Source: JAOARY01 sp045345765
Lineage (GTDB): Bacteria > Bacillota > Clostridia > Peptostreptococcales > Peptostreptococcaceae
Assembly (NCBI GenBank): GCA_045345765.1
Contig: CP148265.1
Location: 992,001 to 1,056,000, forward strand
DNA: 64,000 bases
Direction of reading: 5' to 3'
The position numbers and the translations under genes are program-made. How positions within the stretch are numbered: the first letter of the stretch is position 1; every line of letters starts with the position of its first letter. A model generated the notes under the pieces. It was given only the letters and a program-made list of their open reading frames with translations. It was not told where the DNA came from and did no database searches. This document shows positions 8,588 through 18,340 of the stretch, piece by piece.

Positions 8588-9926
8588 CAAAATCACCATT
8601 TTTTTCTTTAGTTTTATTTAAATTATCCAAATATATTTTTAATCTAAAATAAGTTTTATTATCTTTTCTAAACGGAATCAATTCGCCCTTAAAATAATTA
8701 TCAAGCATATATTTACAATGACTAAGTCCTAATCCAGTAGACATTTTTCCTGTAGATTTATCAAATTTAGTTGAATATCCAACTTCAAATAATAAATCTT
8801 CATCTTCTTTAAAAAAACCTATTCCATCATCAATAACATCTATTATTAATTTATTCGATTCTATATAAGAATTAATCTTTACATAACCACTTTCTTCTAT
8901 AGCCTCTATTGAATTTATTATAAGATTATTTAATATCGTTATTATAGGATAAATCTCATCAATTATAATATCTACATTATTTATAATTTCTAATCTAATA
9001 TTTTTATCAATATTTGAAATATGCTTAACCATATTTTCCTCTATTATATCAATAATTTCATTAAAACTCATTTTTTTTAAGGATATCTTCTTTGAAAGAA
9101 TATCTTCCATAGCAGAACAAACACGTTTATAATCTTTTTTTATCTCATGTATATTTCTCGATATATAAAGAGCTTCTTGGCTCAATTTATCATCTTCTAA
9201 TTTAGAATATAAATCATAAGTTTTTTTCATTGTGTCTTCTATGTCTGCTTTTGATTTTTTTAGAAAAAATAATTCACTTTTTAATTTTGATGTAAAAAAT
9301 AAAATCTCTTTGTATTTGCTATATTCTTTTTTTTCATCATATCTTTTCTTTTGATTTGTAAATATATTATAAATCAAATAAGTTAAAATAGCTCTTATAA
9401 AACCAATTATTATTATGGTCATTATAGCTTTATCAAAATTTCTAATTTCATAATTTAAATTAATTCTTCTAAATATCCCTTCTAGTATATTTCCTAGACT
9501 ATCGCTAATCCAAAGGGATAAAATAAATAATATTGGTTTATTAATTTTTTTTCGTATTTTGAAAAATTTAAATAAAAAACCATAACTAATATAAAATATT
9601 GTTACAGGCATATAATATATCAAAGCTTGTTTTAAGTTCAAATCTTGTGAAAGAGCAGTTATGAAAGCTCTAAATATAAACATGAAAAAAGCTATTATAA
9701 AACTGGTTTTTATAATAGAAATTTTCTCAAAATATATGAACAAAAAAGACAATATAACAACAGCTAAAGAAAATCTAAACCAATGCGAAAAAGGATTTAT
9801 ATAAACTTGCCCCATAAAGACAGTTGTAATAGTTATTGCAATTATTTGTTCTATATTTTCTTTTCTTTGTTTTTGCTTTGGCTCATTAATTTTATTCAAA
9901 TTAAATTTATCTATCATAGACTTCAT
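8580..9926 (-). CDS. Membrane sensor histidine kinase, YcbA/GlnK-like
   Basis: About 448 residues from the ATG at 9926 (GAGGG 9 bases upstream). Roughly six membrane segments occupy residues 25-190 and there is no large extracytoplasmic domain, so sensing is probably intramembrane. Next come a helical region with a likely phospho-acceptor in ISRNIHEIKKDYKR and a GHKL ATPase: N-box LNNLIINSIEAIEE, G1 VIDDGIGF, G2 STGLGLSHCKYM. It overlaps the MBL gene upstream by 20 bases and the response regulator downstream, so the three are translationally coupled. Partner assignment to the YcbB-type regulator rests on adjacency and family pairing. Confidence 0.85.
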   Translation of the reverse strand: MKSMIDKFNLNKINEPKQKQRKENIEQIIAITITTVFMGQVYINPFSHWFRFSLAVVILSFLFIYFEKISIIKTSFIIAFFMFIFRAFITALSQDLNLKQALIYYMPVTIFYISYGFLFKFFKIRKKINKPILFILSLWISDSLGNILEGIFRRINLNYEIRNFDKAIMTIIIIGFIRAILTYLIYNIFTNQKKRYDEKKEYSKYKEILFFTSKLKSELFFLKKSKADIEDTMKKTYDLYSKLEDDKLSQEALYISRNIHEIKKDYKRVCSAMEDILSKKISLKKMSFNEIIDIIEENMVKHISNIDKNIRLEIINNVDIIIDEIYPIITILNNLIINSIEAIEESGYVKINSYIESNKLIIDVIDDGIGFFKEDEDLLFEVGYSTKFDKSTGKMSTGLGLSHCKYMLDNYFKGELIPFRKDNKTYFRLKIYLDNLNKTKEKNGDFDE

Positions 9927-10893
9927 CAAGATATGCCCTCATAAGATCTACACCTCTTGCAATTTCTTTAAAATCTAATGGTGTTTTTACCTTTTCTAAT
10001 TCCTTTATCACATTATATACATTTATATAAATTCTCTCTGGTTGAACCCAATCTAAATAATGTCTTACATTTATCCTCTTACAGATTTCAAGGGGATCTT
10101 TTATTCCATCATTATAAAGAGTTAAGGTTTCACTAAGCGTATATGTCAAATAATCTCTTAAATCTAACACTTCTTTTAACTTGCATATTGGACCATGTCC
10201 TGGAACTACTATTTCTGGCTTTAATTTATTTACTATAAAATCCAACTTCTCTATCCAATTATTAATAGAGCGCCCAACCCAAAATATAGGTGTATATTTG
10301 TTAAATACAATGTCTCCTGCAAATAGTATTTTTTCATCAGGAAGCCATACCATGCTATCCCCTCTTGTATGCGCTGGCCCTACATGCATAATTTCACATT
10401 TTAAATCCTCTAAATCTATTGTCATTCTCTTTTTGAATGTAATATTTGGTAATACTATCTTTGTATTATTAAAATCAAAAGGCTCTAAATTCTGTGCAAG
10501 AAATAACTCTTGTCTGCTTAATTTATTGGGTTCATTTTTTGCAGTTTCTTTTAATTTGTTAAAATATATTGGGTTTTCTAATTTGTAATCCTCTAATATA
10601 CTCTCATGCCCTATTATTATATTATCTTCAAAAACCTGATTACCCCATGTATTATCTCCATTATAATGTGTGTTTATAACAAAATTTAAATTTGAAGTTT
10701 TTGATTCTACAAAATCTTTAAGTTGATTTGCAAGTTCTTTATCATACATGGTATCTATTAATACAGATTTTTTTTTATTTATAAATCCAGCATTAGACCA
10801 ACCTATACCTCTTTTTAAAGTAAGGCATGCATATATATCTTTTTTTAATTCTATAAACTCTATTTGTTTTTTATAGTTTTTTTTATCAAACAT
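9907..10893 (-). CDS. MBL-fold hydrolase-like protein with altered metal motif
   Basis: 328 residues. The metallo-beta-lactamase fold is supported by VINTHYNGDNTWGNQVF (motif 2 position), GPAHTRGDSMVWLPDEKILFAGDIVF (motifs 3-4) and VPGHGP (motif 5). Motif 2 is normally HxHxDH. Here it reads H-Y-N-G-D-N, so the second and third His are Asn, although the later H, D and H ligands are kept. A THxNGDH variant occurs in part of the superfamily as I recall, but loss of the last His is less usual. The product could bind one metal or have altered chemistry. It is first in a coupled operon with the kinase and regulator; its substrate is unknown. Confidence 0.8.
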   Translation of the reverse strand: MFDKKNYKKQIEFIELKKDIYACLTLKRGIGWSNAGFINKKKSVLIDTMYDKELANQLKDFVESKTSNLNFVINTHYNGDNTWGNQVFEDNIIIGHESILEDYKLENPIYFNKLKETAKNEPNKLSRQELFLAQNLEPFDFNNTKIVLPNITFKKRMTIDLEDLKCEIMHVGPAHTRGDSMVWLPDEKILFAGDIVFNKYTPIFWVGRSINNWIEKLDFIVNKLKPEIVVPGHGPICKLKEVLDLRDYLTYTLSETLTLYNDGIKDPLEICKRINVRHYLDWVQPERIYINVYNVIKELEKVKTPLDFKEIARGVDLMRAYLDEVYDR

Positions 10894-11215
10894 TTAAAGC
10901 CAACCTTTCATTGTTTTATTTAATATGTATCCCTAAGATTTTTATATCCATTTCTATTGCAAAATAACTTTTTTCCTATCTTAACATCATTAATTTATTT
11001 ATCGACCTTAGAATAAAAGTATAAATAGAAATTTAACATAATCTTTCGTTTTGTATTATAAAAAATCATTTGTAAAAAAATTATATATAAACTAAAGTAA
11101 TAAAATATTTTAGTTCTTTAATTTTTGTATACAAAAAATATGCTGAAATTTTATTATAAAACAAAATTCCTAATAAATGAATAATTTATTATCATTATTC
11201 AAATAAAAATAAATA

Positions 11216-11271
11216 AAAAAATACTTTTAAATAGGTAATATTAAATCATTTCCTATCTAAAAGTATTTTAT
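11216..11271 (-). terminator. Chemoreceptor gene terminator
   Basis: ATACTTTTAAATAGG pairs with CCTATCTAAAAGTAT, followed on the minus strand by a U-run. The rest of 10894-11355 is AT-rich and shows no gene. Confidence 0.7.
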
Positions 11272-11355
11272 ATTTTGTTCTTATTATTTTTATAATATTT
11301 ATAGTAAGAAAAAATAATCTTCCATAAATATAATCTGACTACAATCAAAAACCAG

Positions 11356-13314
11356 CTATATCTTGAAAATCGAAGTTAATTTATCCAAATCTCTTGCCAT
11401 AGTACTCAGTTCTTCTATTGAGGCCACAACCTCTTCTAATGATGCTGTTTGTTCCTCTGCAAAAGCACTGATTTCTTCAGTAGACCTTGCATTTTCTTTT
11501 GATACATCATTTATATTTTGTATGCTTTCTAATACATTTGATTTTGATTCATTTACAAGCTCTATTAAATTATATGACTCACTTGCATTATTTTTTACAT
11601 TTGATAAAGATGTATTTATATCATTAAATACTAATTGTGTACTATTTAATGATGTGTTTGATATTTTTACAGTCTCATTAACTTTTGATATTTGATTCTT
11701 ACTATTTGTTATAACTTCTACTATATCTTCTATTATTCCTTGTATTTCAATTGTTGCTTTAGAACTTTGTTCTGCTAATTTACGTACTTCTTCTGCTACG
11801 ACTGCAAATCCTTTACCTGCTTCTCCAGCTCTAGCAGCTTCAATAGCAGCATTAAGTGCTAATAAATTTGTACTTTTTGCTATATCATTTATTGATTTTA
11901 CTATATCTTGTATGAATATTGATTTATCACTTAATAAAAGTATAGAATCATCAACATTTTTAATGCAATCATTATTATTTTTCATACTATCCTTTAGATT
12001 CTTTAAGCTAGTAAGACCTTCATGAATCTTATCTTCAGCTAATGTTGTGCTTTTTACATTTTCTCTCGCTTTTTGACTTACTTGATCTATTTTTTCTGCT
12101 AAATCATTTGTTTCATTTAAACTCTTAGAAGCTTCTTCACTTTGATGTTGTGAACCATCTGATATATCGGATATACTAACACTAACATCCATACTTGCTT
12201 TTCCTATTTCGCTAGATGTATAACTTATCATATCAGAAGAATTACTAATACTCGATGATAATTCTTTTATTTTAAATGCTAAATTTCTAAGATTGTCAAC
12301 CATAATATCGAAACTATAAGATAATTCTCCTATTTCATCCTTTGTTTTTATATTTGATTTTTTGGTAAGATCTCCATTTGCTATTTTTTTAGCAGATTCT
12401 ATTAATTTATCAAAATCCTTAAATGATATTTTTATTATATATAAAATAGCAATCATAAGCACTACAAAAGAAATCACAAATAAAAATATCATAGTCCTTC
12501 CTAATCTATGAAGATTATTTACATTATTACTTCTATCCATAACAACCTGTATATATCCTTGTTCATCTCCTGAATAATCTTTAAAAGGTATGAATATAAG
12601 TGCATTTTTAGAATGTGCATCTATATAAGTATGAATATTTGAATTTGATATCTTCTTTACATCTTCTCTTTCTACCTCAAATACATCTTCTTTTCCTGTT
12701 GACGCAATTAGTTTATCTTCATTGTTATATAAAAAATAATCTCCACCAAATTGTTCTTTTAATGATTGTAAAAAGTTAGCCGAAAAATTAAGTCCATATT
12801 CAACACTACCAATATGTTTTGCTTCATAATAGACAGGTGTAACAGCTCTAAGCCCAAAACCAGCTTTGCCTTCTTCAATACCCATAACTATTGTTTTTTC
12901 TTTATTTGCTTTATTTACTGTATTTCTAAAAGCTTTAAGTGAATCACCAGATTTATTTAAATTATGTAGTCTTAAAAATGAAGTTGAATCCTTTAGATGA
13001 AATTGGAATTGTGATATTTCTGATTTTAATGAATTGTAAATATCGTTTGTTTCGTATATAAGACCTTGTCTATCCCTTTCATAAAATAATTTAGCAATGT
13101 TTTTATTATTAGAAATACTAAGCACACCAATCTTTGCTTTTTCTAGTTCTTCATCAATAGATTTATAAATAGCATTTCCTAGAAATAAATATTTTTCCTC
13201 CTCATTTTTAGATATTATGTTTTTGGTAAGATTTATCCCAACAGCAGTAACAACCGTAAAAATAATCGCTATCAAAGACATAATAATGACTAAAAGCTTC
13301 TTTTTAATAGACAT
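11356..13314 (-). CDS. Methyl-accepting chemotaxis protein, dCache_3-like sensor
   Basis: 652 residues. Two membrane helices (about 8-28 and 275-297) bracket an extracytoplasmic domain. Its SFLRLHNLNKSGDSLKAFR and GFGLRAVTPVYYEAKHIGSVEYG segments match the double-Cache type 3 sensor. A HAMP segment follows (about 297-350), then the coiled-coil signalling domain with the hairpin tip KSTNLLALNAAIEAARAGEAGKGFAVVAEEVRKLAEQ, split here as KSTNLLALNAAIEAARAGEA and GKGFAVVAEEVRKLAEQ. It signals through CheA/CheW to flagella or another output. The ligand is unknown. The gene stands alone between terminators. Confidence 0.93.
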   Translation of the reverse strand: MSIKKKLLVIIMSLIAIIFTVVTAVGINLTKNIISKNEEEKYLFLGNAIYKSIDEELEKAKIGVLSISNNKNIAKLFYERDRQGLIYETNDIYNSLKSEISQFQFHLKDSTSFLRLHNLNKSGDSLKAFRNTVNKANKEKTIVMGIEEGKAGFGLRAVTPVYYEAKHIGSVEYGLNFSANFLQSLKEQFGGDYFLYNNEDKLIASTGKEDVFEVEREDVKKISNSNIHTYIDAHSKNALIFIPFKDYSGDEQGYIQVVMDRSNNVNNLHRLGRTMIFLFVISFVVLMIAILYIIKISFKDFDKLIESAKKIANGDLTKKSNIKTKDEIGELSYSFDIMVDNLRNLAFKIKELSSSISNSSDMISYTSSEIGKASMDVSVSISDISDGSQHQSEEASKSLNETNDLAEKIDQVSQKARENVKSTTLAEDKIHEGLTSLKNLKDSMKNNNDCIKNVDDSILLLSDKSIFIQDIVKSINDIAKSTNLLALNAAIEAARAGEAGKGFAVVAEEVRKLAEQSSKATIEIQGIIEDIVEVITNSKNQISKVNETVKISNTSLNSTQLVFNDINTSLSNVKNNASESYNLIELVNESKSNVLESIQNINDVSKENARSTEEISAFAEEQTASLEEVVASIEELSTMARDLDKLTSIFKI

Positions 13315-13491
13315 TTTATTCCTCCCTTAATTTTTTAAATCCTTTTTTTTATTTTATTTATTTTTTTATTTAACCCCAGTACTTTAAAAAGCTATATATA
13401 CAAGTACATCTGTATATTTTAACAAGCTTTTTTTTAATTTTATATAATCTTTAAGGACTATTATTCGAATATAACAACTGTTATTCATAAC

Positions 13492-13602
13492 ATAAAAAGC
13501 TCTCACATAAAAAAAACAAAAAAAACAAAAAAAATATACTGCATTTGTTTTTATTACAACACAGTATATTTTTACTTAATACTTTAGTTCGCCTCTTTTA
13601 TA
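13492..13602. repeat. Second MITE-like repeat containing the ABC-operon terminator
   Basis: The core hairpin (13531-13574) pairs AAATATACTG with CAGTATATTT and includes ATATACTGTGTTGTAA on the minus strand, the same string as in 3261-3368. The outer flanks (AAAAGCTCTCACAT and GTTCGCCTCTTTTA) resemble the ends of that repeat more weakly. The hairpin is followed by a U-run on the minus strand and would terminate the macAB-like operon. Confidence 0.5.
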
Positions 13603-13616
13603 TTCAATTATTTCAC

Positions 13617-14285
13617 TTAAATTATACAGCCATCTCTTATTGTTATTACTCTTTTTGCAACAGATGCAACTTCTTTTGAATGAGTTATCATTATTATTGT
13701 ATGTCCTTGTTCATTTAATTTTTTAAATAAATTTATTATATCTTCCTCTGACTTAGAATCCAAATTACCAGTAGGTTCATCTGCTAATAAAAGCTTAGGA
13801 TGTGTAACTAAAGCCCTTGCAACAGCAACCCTTTGTTGTTGTCCACCTGAAAGTTCAATGGGTTTATGTTTAACTCTATCTTTAAGACCTACCTCATCTA
13901 ATTTTTCTAATGCCTTATCCTTTGACTCTTTTCTCGTTTGACCTCTTATAAGTAATGGAATTTGAACATTTTCTAAAGTCGAATACTTGGGTAGTAGATT
14001 AAATTTTTGAAATATAAAACCAATCGTTTCATTTCTAAATTTAGATAATTTAAATTCATCTAAATAAGTTATATCTTCACTATTAAATAAATACTCTCCT
14101 GATGTTGGTTTATCAATACAGCCTAATATATTCATTAATGTTGATTTTCCACTTCCAGAAGGCCCTAGTATAGCAACAAACTCCCCTTCATAAATTTTTA
14201 AATCCACATCTTTTAATACTTTTAATATATTATGTCCCATTTTATATTCTTTATTTATTTTTTTTAGCTCTATTAAAATATTCAT
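13617..14285 (-). CDS. ABC transporter ATPase, MacB/LolD type
   Basis: 222 residues from the ATG at 14285, chosen over an in-frame ATG at 14315 because AGAGGTG lies 6 bases upstream and the upstream extension has no ribosome site. Walker A GPSGSGKS (41-48), signature LSGGQQQR (145-152), Walker B LLLADEP (165-171), then the D-loop and ITHS switch His. It powers the permease encoded just upstream (14296-15453). Last gene of a three-gene operon of adaptor, permease and ATPase, probably exporting a peptide, antibiotic or lipid-like substrate. Confidence 0.92.
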   Translation of the reverse strand: MNILIELKKINKEYKMGHNILKVLKDVDLKIYEGEFVAILGPSGSGKSTLMNILGCIDKPTSGEYLFNSEDITYLDEFKLSKFRNETIGFIFQKFNLLPKYSTLENVQIPLLIRGQTRKESKDKALEKLDEVGLKDRVKHKPIELSGGQQQRVAVARALVTHPKLLLADEPTGNLDSKSEEDIINLFKKLNEQGHTIIMITHSKEVASVAKRVITIRDGCII

Positions 14286-14295
14286 CTTAACACCT

Positions 14296-15453
14296 CTATT
14301 CATATCTAAGAGCATCTATAATAGGCAAATCAGATGCCTTATATGCTGGATAATAACCAAATACACTTCCTGTTAATACAGCAAATAACAGCGCTATTAC
14401 ATAAGCTTTATATGTTATTATCATCTTCATTTCAAACATTTCAAATGCAGGTACTAATATAAATGATAATATTACACCTAAAATTCCACCTATTAAACTT
14501 ATTATTATTGATTCTATCAAGAACTGTAATAATATATCCCTTTTTGTTGTTCCTAATGCTTTTAGCGTTCCTATTTCTTTGGTTCTTTCCTTTACAGAAA
14601 CAAATAACACATTCATTATCCCAATTCCTCCAACAATAAGTACAATTGCACCTATTGAAGCTAGTAGTAATGACATTGCAGATGCTGATTCTTTTGCAGT
14701 TTCTACAATACTCCCCAAATCTCTAATATTATAAAATTCATCATCATATCTTATTTTTAATAAACCAAGTACTTCATTTTTTAATTTGTCCATATCATTT
14801 ATTGATTTGGCTGATATTATAAGTTCTGGTGAACTGTTTTTTCCAATAACATATGATTTTGCAATTTCATAAGGCAGATATACAACTGGGTCATCCAATC
14901 TTGAGCCTCTACTTTCTAATACTCCTACAATTTCAAATTTGATTCCATCTATTGTTATTATCTTAGAAATAGGATCTACTCCTTCAAATAATTCATCCTT
15001 TACATCTGAGCCAATTATTGCGACTTTTTTATTTAAGTTTTTATCATCTTCTTCAAACAGTCGACCACTTTCTAATATCAAATTAGATATTTCAAAATAA
15101 GGATTATTAACACCTTTAACGCTTTGTGATAAACCATCATTCATATACGAAATCTGTTTTGAAGAAGATAAGACAAGTTCTACCTGTTCTTTATAGTCAC
15201 TATATTCATCTAAATAATTCTTATCTTCTTTGGTAAAACTTTCATTAGAATCTCTATCTACAGAAATAGTCAATGTTTTTGCATTTATAAAAGAAAATCT
15301 ATCTTCAACTTCTTTTTTTGATTGTTCTCCTATTCCAAATACAAGTATTATAGTGGCGCAACCAACTATTATTCCTAAAGTGGTAAGAATGCTTCGAAAT
15401 TTATTTTCTAAGATATTTATCATTACATTTTTAAATAATTCACTTATTCGCAT
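14296..15453 (-). CDS. ABC transporter permease, MacB family
   Basis: 385 residues. One N-terminal transmembrane helix (about 20-45) is followed by an extracytoplasmic MacB_PCD domain (about 50-245). Three C-terminal helices form the FtsX-like core, with GIMNVLFVSVKERTKEIGTL and the GALGTTKRD-like KALGTTKRDIL coupling motif. It acts with the ATPase downstream and the adaptor upstream (12-bp gap). A mechanotransmission-type exporter is the expected function for this family; no substrate can be read from the sequence. Confidence 0.92.
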   Translation of the reverse strand: MRISELFKNVMINILENKFRSILTTLGIIVGCATIILVFGIGEQSKKEVEDRFSFINAKTLTISVDRDSNESFTKEDKNYLDEYSDYKEQVELVLSSSKQISYMNDGLSQSVKGVNNPYFEISNLILESGRLFEEDDKNLNKKVAIIGSDVKDELFEGVDPISKIITIDGIKFEIVGVLESRGSRLDDPVVYLPYEIAKSYVIGKNSSPELIISAKSINDMDKLKNEVLGLLKIRYDDEFYNIRDLGSIVETAKESASAMSLLLASIGAIVLIVGGIGIMNVLFVSVKERTKEIGTLKALGTTKRDILLQFLIESIIISLIGGILGVILSFILVPAFEMFEMKMIITYKAYVIALLFAVLTGSVFGYYPAYKASDLPIIDALRYE

Positions 15454-15464
15454 AATTTACCTCC

Positions 15465-16727
15465 TTAGTTTCTTTTCTTTCCGCCACCCATCGGAATCAT
15501 CATCGTATTTTTCCTTTGAGTATCTGTTGAATTTAAATTAACTAAAACCATTAGCTTTTGACCTTCCTTTAGACCATTTATAATCTCTATTTGATAATCA
15601 TTAGATATTCCTACTTCAACTTCTGTTGTGCTTTTTTGACCTTCGTCATCAACCAAAGTTACAACCATAGATTTTTTTTCTCTTGAATAAGTCACTGCTT
15701 TTTTAGGAACTGACAGTACATTTTCTTTTTTTTCCAATAAAAATTTTATACTACAATTCATAGAATCTTTAAGCTTAGAAGTATCTCCTAAAATCTCTAT
15801 TATAACTTCATAATTTGTTATACCTGAATTTGATTGCTCTCCAAGTTCTGAAATAGATTTTACTTTTCCTTTATATTTTTGATTTATAAGGGCATCAAAA
15901 GTAATTTCAACTTCCATATCTATTACAACTTTAGATATATCAAGTTCTGTTATATCTGTTGTTATCTCCATATTAGATGCAATTTGTACAAATGTATTTT
16001 CTTCTAATATCTTTTCTCCTTCTTTTTTATTTATATTAACGATTTTTCCCGATATAGGTGATTTTAGATTAACATTATCAAGATCCTCTTTAGCTTCTTT
16101 TACTTTGTCTTTAGCTTTTTCTATTGATAAATTATCTAATTTTGAATCAATATTAGAACTTGTTTCAAAGTCATATTCTTTTTTCTTCAAATCATAATCT
16201 CTTTTTGCTTCTTCATAATTTTCTTTTAATTCATCTATTTCATTTTGTGAATAAAGCTCTTTTGTTTCAATTGCATTTTCATATTCTTCTTTTTTAGTAT
16301 CTAATTCATTTTTGGAATTTATAAGATTATTTTCTAAAGATATAAGACTTCTTTGTCTTTCTTCTTTTGTTTTTTGTAAATTAAGTTTTGCTTCATCTAA
16401 TGAATTTAATGTTGTATTATACTCATTTAATATATCTTTAGATTCCAAAGAACCAAGTACATCTCCTTTTTGGATAGTTTGACCAATTTTAACATTTAAA
16501 CTATCTAATATTCCCTGTGTCTCAAATGAAATATCATAAGTATTTAAATTTATCACCCCAGTTGTTTCAAATGATTTTTCAATAGTCTGTTTTGTAACTT
16601 TAAATTCTTTTTCAAATGTATTATTTGTATTTTCACTTTCAGCTTTTGAATTTGTAAAATATAATTTTGTAAAAACAGATAAAGATACTATCATTATTGT
16701 TATTATTAAAATAATTTTTTTATTCAT
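15465..16727 (-). CDS. Membrane-fusion/periplasmic-adaptor-like subunit (MacA type)
   Basis: 420 residues. An N-terminal membrane anchor (about 4-24) is followed by a biotinyl-lipoyl half-motif (QTIQKGDVLGSL), a long coiled-coil hairpin rich in Glu/Lys (about 110-215), the second lipoyl half (SPISGKIVNINKKEGEKI) and beta-barrel segments. The C-terminus is Gly- and Lys-rich. In Gram-positive bacteria such proteins sit outside the membrane and work with MacB-type permeases. First gene of the operon; the start is preceded by GGAGG. Confidence 0.9.
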   Translation of the reverse strand: MNKKIILIITIMIVSLSVFTKLYFTNSKAESENTNNTFEKEFKVTKQTIEKSFETTGVINLNTYDISFETQGILDSLNVKIGQTIQKGDVLGSLESKDILNEYNTTLNSLDEAKLNLQKTKEERQRSLISLENNLINSKNELDTKKEEYENAIETKELYSQNEIDELKENYEEAKRDYDLKKKEYDFETSSNIDSKLDNLSIEKAKDKVKEAKEDLDNVNLKSPISGKIVNINKKEGEKILEENTFVQIASNMEITTDITELDISKVVIDMEVEITFDALINQKYKGKVKSISELGEQSNSGITNYEVIIEILGDTSKLKDSMNCSIKFLLEKKENVLSVPKKAVTYSREKKSMVVTLVDDEGQKSTTEVEVGISNDYQIEIINGLKEGQKLMVLVNLNSTDTQRKNTMMIPMGGGKKRN

Positions 16728-16883
16728 AGTAATACCTCCAAATTTTTATCTTAATAATATTGTAGATTTTAAATGTGATGAAATTTTGATAGTTTTTATA
16801 TGTTTTTTTAAGAACAAAAGAAACAGTAAATTACTTATATGTTATACTATTTACAAAATAATCTGTATAGGGGGTCATTTAAC

Positions 16884-18305
16884 TTGAAAAAATACTTTAT
16901 TGTTCTTAATATCTTTATAATGATTTTTTTATTAGGCTGCACGAAAACTAATTTGGAATCTGATTCTTCACTTCAAATAATTGATACAGAAATAGAAAAA
17001 GGTCATTATCTTGTAACTGAAAAAAATACTTTATTATTAAAAACTCAAATAGATAAAACTCGAAAATACAAAGGAAAATTGCTAGATTTTAATTTTAATA
17101 TTTTATTTGATGGTAATGGCGGTGATATCCAAAAATACTATAAAGGTCACTATCTTTTTAAAGATATTTCTAATAATTATAAAATAATAAAAAAAGACGG
17201 TACTATTGTTAAAGAACTTAAATGTGATGATATACATGGAAGATTTTCAGAATCAAGAGAATTATTTTATATATTTAAATCAAATGATAAGTATGGTCTT
17301 TTGGATTATAAAGGAAATATCATATTCAAACCTGTTGCTGATGAGATTCTAGGAGCTTGGAAGAAAGGTCTTTTTCCTTTTAGAGTTGATAACAAATGGG
17401 GTTATTTCGATGAAGATGGAAAAATAATTATAAAACCACAATATGATTGCGCAGAAACGTTCTACTGCGACTATGCTTATGTTACTAAAAATAATAAGAA
17501 ATCTGCAATAGATTCTAACAATAATCTTTTATATCCTTTTAAATATAATAACTTTTATTTTCAACTCAATGAGAATAATAAACTAAATTATTTTTATATA
17601 AAAAAAGACAAAGGTTTTATAATTCTAAATTCTAAAAAAGAAATTATTATAAACAATAATGAAAATTCTTTTAAGACACTTTATGATGATGCTTTGACTT
17701 ACTATGTTAGAGATAAATATGATAATTCAAATGTTGTATATGAAAATTTTGATAAAGAAAATCACGTTAAATTCTCATATAATTATATTCTGCCTACTGA
17801 AAATAAAAAACATCTACTCGTTAGAAATGATAAAGAAGAATACGCTATTGTAGATAAACAAAATAATATTATAATTCCTTTTTCTAAATTTAATATCGAT
17901 GAATTTAAAAATAAATATGTAATCAAAATGGATAATTCATTAAAAATAATAAATCAAGATGGTAGCTTATTCAAAACTTTAGACTACAAATTTGATGGAG
18001 CATATAATGATAGTTTATTTTTTATATCAAAAGATGATAAGATTGGACTTGCAAATACAAATGCTGAGATTATACTAGAACCTATCTATGATGATTTATT
18101 CCATCCAAATTTTAGTGATTTTCTGATTGCAGAAATTAATAATAAAGAAGGGGTTTTAAATATAAAGGGAAAAACCATAATACCAATTAAATATGACTTT
18201 ATTGATTATATACAAAAATCAAAAACAGATATAGAATCCGAAAATTTAATCAAAATAATAATTATTAAAGAAAATAAAAATAGCTATATAAAAATAATTA
18301 ATTAA
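16884..18305 (+). CDS. WG-repeat lipoprotein, tandem copy 1
   Basis: 473 residues from the TTG at 16884, which follows AGGGGG; the longer frame from 16839 has no ribosome site. The neighbouring copy starts at the same TTG context. Lipobox FLLGC marks lipid attachment at the membrane. Several WG-type repeats are visible, for example KYGLLDYKGNIIFKPVADEI and KWGYFDEDGKIIIKPQYD, with later degenerate copies. Such repeats build beta-propeller-like or solenoid scaffolds, usually for binding. It is followed 36 bp later by a near-copy; central stretches are almost identical at DNA level, so the duplication is recent or still being homogenised. Confidence 0.85.
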   Translation: MKKYFIVLNIFIMIFLLGCTKTNLESDSSLQIIDTEIEKGHYLVTEKNTLLLKTQIDKTRKYKGKLLDFNFNILFDGNGGDIQKYYKGHYLFKDISNNYKIIKKDGTIVKELKCDDIHGRFSESRELFYIFKSNDKYGLLDYKGNIIFKPVADEILGAWKKGLFPFRVDNKWGYFDEDGKIIIKPQYDCAETFYCDYAYVTKNNKKSAIDSNNNLLYPFKYNNFYFQLNENNKLNYFYIKKDKGFIILNSKKEIIINNNENSFKTLYDDALTYYVRDKYDNSNVVYENFDKENHVKFSYNYILPTENKKHLLVRNDKEEYAIVDKQNNIIIPFSKFNIDEFKNKYVIKMDNSLKIINQDGSLFKTLDYKFDGAYNDSLFFISKDDKIGLANTNAEIILEPIYDDLFHPNFSDFLIAEINNKEGVLNIKGKTIIPIKYDFIDYIQKSKTDIESENLIKIIIIKENKNSYIKIIN

Positions 18306-18340
18306 TTTCAAAAAAACAATCTGTATAGGAGGCACTTAAT

